Origin: Methylobacterium sp. GXS13
GTDB taxonomy: Bacteria > Pseudomonadota > Alphaproteobacteria > Rhizobiales > Beijerinckiaceae
Assembly: GCF_001455965.1 (NCBI RefSeq)
Contig: NZ_LKKO01000028.1
Coordinates: forward strand, 17,588 to 81,587
Direction: 5' to 3'
DNA: 64,000 bases
Shown: positions 60,701-64,000 of the stretch, one piece after another
Numbering within the stretch: the first letter of the stretch is position 1
Layout of the letters: each line of letters opens with the position of its first letter
Position numbers and translations under genes: made by a program
The notes under the pieces: generated by a model
The model's database searches: none
Told to the model about the DNA's origin: nothing
What the model saw: only the letters and a program-made list of their open reading frames with translations

Positions 60701-62151
60701 ACCAGGTGCTTCAGCATCAGGGCGACGACGGCGCACGGATGTTCCGTGAGGTGATGGCGCTGTTCAACGACGGCGGCCTGAAGCCCCTGCCCTACCAGCC
60801 GTTCACGGCAGCCGAGACTTCGGATGCCTTCCGGCTGATGCAGCAATCCGGGCATATCGGTAAGATCGTGATCAGCCCGCCCAAGGCCGGGACGATCCTC
60901 AAGGACACGCGCCGGCCGTTCACGGTCTCGGAGAGCGGTGTCCACCTCGTCACCCGCGGCGGCGGCGGCCTCGGCCTGGAGGCGGCGCGCTGGCTCGTGG
61001 ACAAGGGCGCCAGGCACCTCGTGCTCGCCGGCCGCAAGGGCGCGACCACCGACGAGGCCAAGGCGATCGTCGCCGAACTCGCCGGGCGCGGCGTGACGGT
61101 CGAGGCCAAGGCCGTCGACATCACCAGCCGCTCGGCGGTGGACCGCCTGATCGCGGAGATCGAGCAGGGCGGCAAGAAGCTCGCCGGCGTGCTCCATGCC
61201 GCGGCGGTGCTTCAGGACGGCCTGATCGCCAACATCGACGCGGCAGCGCTCGACGCGGTGATCGGCCCGAAGGTGATCGGCGCCCAGCACCTGGACGCCG
61301 CCACCCGGGACCGGAGCCTCGACTACTTCGTCATGTTCTCATCGGCGACCACCTTCATCGGCAATCCCGGCCAGGGCTCCTACGTCGCTGCCAACGGCTT
61401 CATGGAGGGTCTGGCGCGGCAGCGCCGCCGCCGCGGCCTGCCCGCGCTGGCGGTCGCCTGGGGCGCGATCGGCGATGTCGGGATGCTCGCCCGCAACAAG
61501 GCGGTCATGGAAGGGCTCGCCGGCCGCGTCGGCGTCACCCCGATGGAGGCCCGTCGCTGCCTCGAACTGATGGCCGATGCGCTGGAGGCTCAGGGTGCGT
61601 CGTCGGACGAGGCGGTAATCGCCATCGCGGCGATGCATTGGGGCAAGGCGCGCGAGCGGCTCGCGACCATGCGTTCGCCGAGCTACGCCGACCTCGGGTC
61701 GGACCAGCAGGTGGAGGCCGGCGGCGTCCAGGCGATCAATATCGGCGCGCTCCTCAAGGGGGGCGACGTGGAGGCGGTCCGCAAGACCGTGTCGGACGCG
61801 ATCGTCGAGGATATCGCCCGCATCCTGCGCTTGCCGAAGGACGATATCAGCCGGGTCCGCCAGCTCTCCGAAATCGGCCTCGATTCGCTGATGGGTGTCG
61901 AGTTGGGCGCCAGCCTGCAGGAGCGCTTCGCCCTCGACGCACCGCCGGCCGGTCTCTCGTCCGGCATGACGGTCAATGAGCTGTCGGAGTCCTTAATTCA
62001 GGCGGTTTCGGCCCCCATGGATGAGGCCGCCGGTGTCGCGATGAGCCTCGTCTCGAAGCATATCGGCGGTGAGATCGACGCGCAGATGATGGCGCCGCTC
62101 AGGGAACTCATCGCGCAGACTTCCAGCGAGATCAAAGAGACCAACCCATGA
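54709..62151 (+). CDS. single-module highly reducing type I polyketide synthase (KS-AT-DH-MT-like-ER-KR-ACP)
   Basis: About 2480 residues. KS (about 5-425) has active Cys175 in VDTACSSSLVA and EAHGTGTPVGDP, NIGHTEP. AT (about 530-845) has Ser621 in GHSVGE and YAFH, suggesting malonyl-CoA. DH (about 890-1165) has His921 in EDHSVEGQVIMPG and Asp in LDACFH. A methyltransferase-like segment (about 1365-1500) has LQVGFGPLSAQ in place of the SAM motif, so it is probably inactive. ER (about 1745-2060) has HGGAGGVGLAALQ. KR (about 2070-2270) has SYVAAN with Tyr2225, and its nucleotide motif reads TRGGGGLGLE. ACP has Ser2393 in IGLDSLMG. No thioesterase; the next gene overlaps the stop and likely offloads the chain. 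The start is uncertain (GTG 54709, GTG 54694 or ATG 54559). Confidence 0.93.
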   Translation: MTQRTDIAIVGRACRLPGAPSVDGLWQLLSEGRCAVSKVPSDRFSLDRFAHPRAQERGKSYTWAAGIIDDIWSFDPAVFGISPREAEQMDPQQRMLLELTWEALEDAGLRPSSVAGSNIGVFVGASSLDYGNLRILDAASGDAYAATGNTLSIISNRISYIFDLKGPSFTVDTACSSSLVAFDNAVQAIQSGRVDTAVVAGVNVLASPFNFICFSTAQMLSRTGLCQAFSKNADGYVRSEGGVVFVLQSAEAARRNGATVRARIVASGINSDGRTTGISLPSGYAQGALLERVYRDAEIRLDDLAFMEAHGTGTPVGDPIEASAIGTKLGRGRQAPLPIGSIKTNIGHTEPVSGLAGLMKATLALEHDLVPPSLHAAELNPDIPFDELNLRVVREALPITRGARERYAGVNSFGFGGTNAHVVITDGNSGSQSDAVTPAPSAQVLLLSAQTRAALNELALDYAERLEAEPDRVATVAAAVAHRRERLPARLAIALDGKTDVAAALGAVGEGEDAQDAFTGTAVDRAAEVAFVYSGNGSQWAGMGREAYEENPTFRAAFDRVDTLFQTYADWSLKQALYAEDLDERLALTSISQPLIFAIESASTAALKAKGLIPSYVLGHSVGEIAAAEAAGILTLEDAVRVIYYRSHHQETTHGQGTMAVLLMPAEEVESFLKDYPSLDIAAYNSPKAVTVAGPVADIEAALKALSRKRRRGRKLDLAYAFHGRLMDPTEKPLLRDLAGLKANAGITAMVSTVTGSVLEGDNFGASYWWRNIREPVRFSEAVQDATRRGARVFVEVGPRATLMSHVGDAVEPLGIETATVGVMHRKASGGDPIAKAVSAALVQGAQVDEALLFGDAPRGDVRLPTYPWQRRPFRLADTPESVGAMSARPYHPLIGSRTTFDGLEWNGFVDPATLPELEDHSVEGQVIMPGAGFVEMALACVREATRHDEVVLADFEILSPMVFAEEALREVAVRLSGTGNGIQVLSRPRLTQTPWQLHAQAKIVDGTFTAPKAPDLNGFDFDSAGEQVLTGEALYARARASGLGFGPSFRQVAMSARLDDATIVSDLTPAEPDTRFTLVPARLDACFHGLILLFADLLGENAGKAYIPVRFGEVRLLRPGAVIARSIIRTRRCNERSILADFTLLDADGAVVATIREGRFQALRAKGGGDLAAYAISQMPELATEPTAIPMERRPSVAARLRPLTAEAKGPADAALSPGHLLLEGWATSLAYRLASGLAEGETVSVTDRRVPEALRPWLLNALYALESSGLAERAGQNWTLGDGSALPAPDEIMRWIAGDHPDLSAELVLIADVGAMVDRLLAGKLTEAPALPQGAIDAFVMRSATARHTADVVADLIETSRGQLPKERALRVLQVGFGPLSAQAAAFAAAAEARLTVFETDRRLAERARLSLTHGATVVEAADELTPGSFDLILASGSLHRGERALPGQLAGALATGGLLVAVEPGASLFRDLVFGLTNGWFEEAVGGMPVGRLEDIEGWQRTLSAHGLVKVAVERAASANGDDLLLVAEAPVRPGPAPAQSFAFVIGSDDEFAAETASSLATLLVAGGVHVSIILDSETSLMELEKETPDTVVFLAGAFTRGGEAAERLRDRCLSLKRCTEHLGARQTRLWVVAPGATRDRGGQTTNIEAGVWAFSRTLANEAPNLDVRRIDLSPEMSSKRASERLRDLILSGTPETEIVLDDERTQVVRFHAGRPKHRDPADAVPAEAARLERSNTGGLNEMVWGPAARRTPGKGEIEIAVEATGLNFRDVLWALSMLPEEILEDGFAGPRLGLECAGRVTAVGAGIKGLKVGDPVVAFAQSGFATHIVVPELVVAPMPQGLDPMAAATVPVAFLTAYYGLVSCARMRRGEWVLVHGGAGGVGLAALQIAKLKGARVIATAGSREKRALVKALGAEHVLDSRSLAFVDEVRAITGDGVDIVLNSLFGEAMERSLNALRPFGRFVELGKRDYVANTHIGLRPFRRNLSYFGVDLDQVLQHQGDDGARMFREVMALFNDGGLKPLPYQPFTAAETSDAFRLMQQSGHIGKIVISPPKAGTILKDTRRPFTVSESGVHLVTRGGGGLGLEAARWLVDKGARHLVLAGRKGATTDEAKAIVAELAGRGVTVEAKAVDITSRSAVDRLIAEIEQGGKKLAGVLHAAAVLQDGLIANIDAAALDAVIGPKVIGAQHLDAATRDRSLDYFVMFSSATTFIGNPGQGSYVAANGFMEGLARQRRRRGLPALAVAWGAIGDVGMLARNKAVMEGLAGRVGVTPMEARRCLELMADALEAQGASSDEAVIAIAAMHWGKARERLATMRSPSYADLGSDQQVEAGGVQAINIGALLKGGDVEAVRKTVSDAIVEDIARILRLPKDDISRVRQLSEIGLDSLMGVELGASLQERFALDAPPAGLSSGMTVNELSESLIQAVSAPMDEAAGVAMSLVSKHIGGEIDAQMMAPLRELIAQTSSEIKETNP

Positions 62152-63515
62152 CCGATACGGCACGGCCTGACGGCGGGCGCGGGGCGCTCGCCGGCTTCGT
62201 GACGAACCGCCTCGGACGCGCGACGCCGCGCCCGGTCCCCGTCAAGGCGGCCTCCCCGGCCGGGCAGTCGGCCGCGCAGAACTTCGAGAACCTGCCCGGC
62301 TATCGCGAGCTGCAGCTGCAACGCCAGGCAGCGCAGCTGATCGGCCTGGGCAACCCGTTCTTCCGCGTCCACGACGCGAAGGCCGGCGCAACCACGCGGA
62401 TCGACCAGAAGACCTTCACCAACTTCTCGTCCTATGATTATCTCGGGCTCAACGGCCATCCCCGGGTCAGCAACGCGGCTCGGGAGGCAATCGAGGCCTA
62501 CGGCACCTCGGCGTCGGCGAGCCGCGTGGTGGCGGGCGAGCGGCCCGGCCATATCAGCCTCGAGCAGGCGCTGGCCAAGCACTACCGCACCGAGGGCTGC
62601 ATCGTAATGGTGAGCGGCCACGCCACCAACGTCACGACGATCGGGGCGCTGCTGGAAGCCGGCGACGTGATCTTCCACGACGCGCTCTCCCACAACAGCA
62701 TCGTCACCGGCGCGCAGCTCTCCGGCGCCCAGCGGCGCTCCTTCGCGCATAACGACCTCGACGCCCTGGAGAGCCTGCTCCAGAACACCCGCCACGAGCA
62801 CCGCCGGGCGCTGATCGTGGTCGAGGGCCTCTACAGCATGGACGGCGATGCGCCGGACCTGGCTGGCCTCGTCGCCCTCAAGAAGCGCTACGACGCCTGG
62901 CTCATGGTGGACGAGGCTCACGGCCTCGGCGTCACCGGCCGAACCGGCGCGGGCCTGTTCGAGCATTGCGGTGTCGACCCGAAAGAGGTCGACATCTGGA
63001 TGGGCACCCTGTCGAAGACGCTCTCGACCTGCGGCGGCTATATCTGCGGCCCGATCGCGCTCATCGAGTATCTCAAGCACACGGCCGGCGGCTTCGTGTA
63101 CAGCGTCGGCATGTCGCCGCCGCTCGCTGCCGCCGCCGAGGCGGCCCTGGCGGTGATGCAGGCCGAGCCGGAGCGGGTCGAGCGCCTGCGCCAGAAGGGC
63201 GGCCTGTTCCTCGCCACCGCCAAGAAGCTCGGCCTCGATACCGGTTTCAGCCTCGGCCTCGCGGTGGTGCCGATCATCGTGGGCGACTCGCTGAAGGCCG
63301 TGACCCTGTCTGACAGGCTCTACCGCCGGGGCATCAACGTTCAGCCGATCATCCACCCGGCGGTGCCGGAGCGGGCCTCGCGCCTGCGCTTCTTCCTCAC
63401 CTCCGAGCACACGGCGGACCAGATCCGCGACACCGTGAACGCGGTGGCCGAGGAGATGGTGGCGATCGACAAGGGCGGCTCGCTGATCGAGCAACTGCTG
63501 GCCAAGCGCGGCTGA
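62148..63515 (+). CDS. alpha-oxoamine synthase family PLP enzyme coupled to the PKS
   Basis: A 455-residue fold-type I PLP enzyme related to 8-amino-7-oxononanoate synthase, 2-amino-3-ketobutyrate CoA ligase and serine palmitoyltransferase. Motifs are NFSSYDYLGLNGHPRV, GTSASASRVVAGERPGH, FHDALSHNSI, MVDEAHGLGVTGRTGAGL and the PLP lysine in GTLSKTLSTCGGYICG. An extra N-terminal about 65 residues precede the fold. Its ATG overlaps the PKS stop (ATGA, 62148-62151), so the two are translationally coupled. I infer that it condenses the PKS-bound acyl chain with an amino acid, releasing CO2 and an amino-ketone. It is not BioF by context: no other biotin gene is present. Confidence 0.9.
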   Translation: MTDTARPDGGRGALAGFVTNRLGRATPRPVPVKAASPAGQSAAQNFENLPGYRELQLQRQAAQLIGLGNPFFRVHDAKAGATTRIDQKTFTNFSSYDYLGLNGHPRVSNAAREAIEAYGTSASASRVVAGERPGHISLEQALAKHYRTEGCIVMVSGHATNVTTIGALLEAGDVIFHDALSHNSIVTGAQLSGAQRRSFAHNDLDALESLLQNTRHEHRRALIVVEGLYSMDGDAPDLAGLVALKKRYDAWLMVDEAHGLGVTGRTGAGLFEHCGVDPKEVDIWMGTLSKTLSTCGGYICGPIALIEYLKHTAGGFVYSVGMSPPLAAAAEAALAVMQAEPERVERLRQKGGLFLATAKKLGLDTGFSLGLAVVPIIVGDSLKAVTLSDRLYRRGINVQPIIHPAVPERASRLRFFLTSEHTADQIRDTVNAVAEEMVAIDKGGSLIEQLLAKRG

Positions 63516-63558
63516 ATTCTTCCGAGCCGCGCCGGGGACTCCGGCGCGGCCCACCATG

Positions 63559-63609
63559 TGAAAACGCAAACAGGGCGCGGATGGCATCCGCGCCCTGTTT
63601 GCGTTTTCA
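63559..63609. terminator. 51-base palindrome, bidirectional terminator
   Basis: Two perfect 25-base arms (63559-63583 and 63585-63609) around a single G. The arms begin TGAAAACGCAAACAGGG, so each strand has a GC-rich stem followed by T-rich sequence (GTTTGCGTTTTC). It lies between the convergent oxoamine synthase and polysaccharide export genes and should end both transcripts. Confidence 0.85.
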
Positions 63610-63653
63610 AGTTCCCAACCCCGCCGGCCCGGAAGCCGGCGGGATGGCCTGGC

Positions 63654-64000
63654 CTACTTGGCGTAGGCGTAGGCGGTGGCCGCAGAGCTGAGCGGGCCCG
63701 TGACACCGCTGAAGGCGGTGAGCACCTTCTGGACCTCGGTGAACGGCGCGTTCGATACGTAGATCAGGTCGCGGTTGCGCATGCGGAAGGCCTGGGTGGT
63801 GAACAGGCTGTTGGGGTCGCGCATGTTGATCCGGTAGACCACCGGGACCAGCGGCGTGCCGGTGAGCTTGGTAGCCGGGTTCAGGCGGCGCACCACGCTG
63901 GCGGGCTCGAACCGGAAGATGAACGTTCCGGCCGGATCGGCGGCGAAGTCCGAGAGGCCGCGCGCCTTGGCGAGAGCCTGGGCGAGCGTGATGCCGTCGG
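63654..64000 (-). CDS. polysaccharide biosynthesis/export protein, C-terminal part (runs off the window)
   Basis: The last 115 codons of a Wza/GumB/ExoF-type outer-membrane polysaccharide export protein; the frame is open to the right edge. The segment with ITLAQALAKARGLSD, then PAGTFIFRFEP, VYRINMRDPNSLFTTQAFRMRNRDLIYVSNAPFTEVQKVL is the SLBB-domain end typical of the family (one DLIYVSNAP-type motif is diagnostic). It suggests an exopolysaccharide locus continuing to the right, consistent with the UDP-glucose dehydrogenase at 53 kb. Confidence 0.88.
   Translation of the reverse strand, partial: DGITLAQALAKARGLSDFAADPAGTFIFRFEPASVVRRLNPATKLTGTPLVPVVYRINMRDPNSLFTTQAFRMRNRDLIYVSNAPFTEVQKVLTAFSGVTGPLSSAATAYAYAK

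Noticed and set aside
62148..63515. Annotation of the PLP enzyme as biotin gene bioF
   Set aside because: No other biotin genes are present, the start overlaps a PKS, and the lysine motif GTLSKT with the N-terminal extension fits PKS-linked oxoamine synthases better.

Overview
The window is a gene-dense, high-GC chromosomal segment with short intergenic gaps and no rRNA, tRNA, CRISPR array, prophage or intact insertion sequence that I could recognise. The gene content points to an alphaproteobacterium of the Rhizobiales, most likely Methylobacterium or Methylorubrum. The evidence is an E1-beta pyruvate dehydrogenase subunit with its own lipoyl domain, a DUF5076 gene in the pdh operon, an MfnF-like gene and a HisA-like gene typical of methanofuran/tetrahydromethanopterin C1 metabolism, and a large hopanoid (hpn) cluster. 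The genus is inference; no marker gene was compared.

Layout. 0-10.5 kb: the 3' end of topA, parE, a PRC-barrel protein, an outer-membrane beta-barrel, an RhlE-type helicase, a GGDEF protein, an IscA/SufA-like protein and a threonine dehydratase-like enzyme. 10.5-21.5 kb: small proteins, then the central-carbon block on the minus strand (eno, ftsB-like, pdhA, pdhB, DUF5076, Uma2-like, pdhC, lpdA), interrupted by a plus-strand class III nucleotide cyclase. 21.5-26.5 kb: queF, a methyltransferase, kdsA and an alpha/beta hydrolase. 26.6-39.7 kb: hopanoid side-chain and transport genes (hpnL-M-I-J-K, hpnN, hpnH), with an AGAT-type amidinotransferase diverging from hpnL and a VapBC pair plus a MarR-GNAT fusion inserted between hpnK and hpnN. 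40-48 kb: an RlpA-like protein, a membrane protein, the C1-cofactor genes, leuD, a retropepsin-like PDZ protein, an XRE/DUF2975 regulatory pair and a lytic transglycosylase. 48-54.3 kb: a chemoreceptor, rplS, a HAD phosphatase, argB and UDP-glucose dehydrogenase. 54.7-63.5 kb: a single-module highly reducing type I polyketide synthase translationally coupled to an alpha-oxoamine synthase. It is followed by the end of a polysaccharide export gene.

Two systems deserve attention. First, hpnI, hpnK and hpnJ are the known route from bacteriohopanetetrol to its glucosaminyl and then cyclitol-ether form. An amidinotransferase sharing a 210-bp divergent intergenic region with this cluster is a good candidate for the unassigned step that makes the guanidine-substituted cyclitol ether reported from Methylobacterium. 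Second, the KS-AT-DH-(MT-like)-ER-KR-ACP synthase plus oxoamine synthase has the same architecture as the fungal fumonisin pair (FUM1/FUM8) and should make a sphingoid-like amino-ketone lipid from a polyketide-type chain, next to exopolysaccharide genes.

Regulatory structure visible by eye includes several inverted repeats in promoters, four dispersed or hairpin-rich intergenic repeats, and a 15-C homopolymer inside the HisA-like gene.
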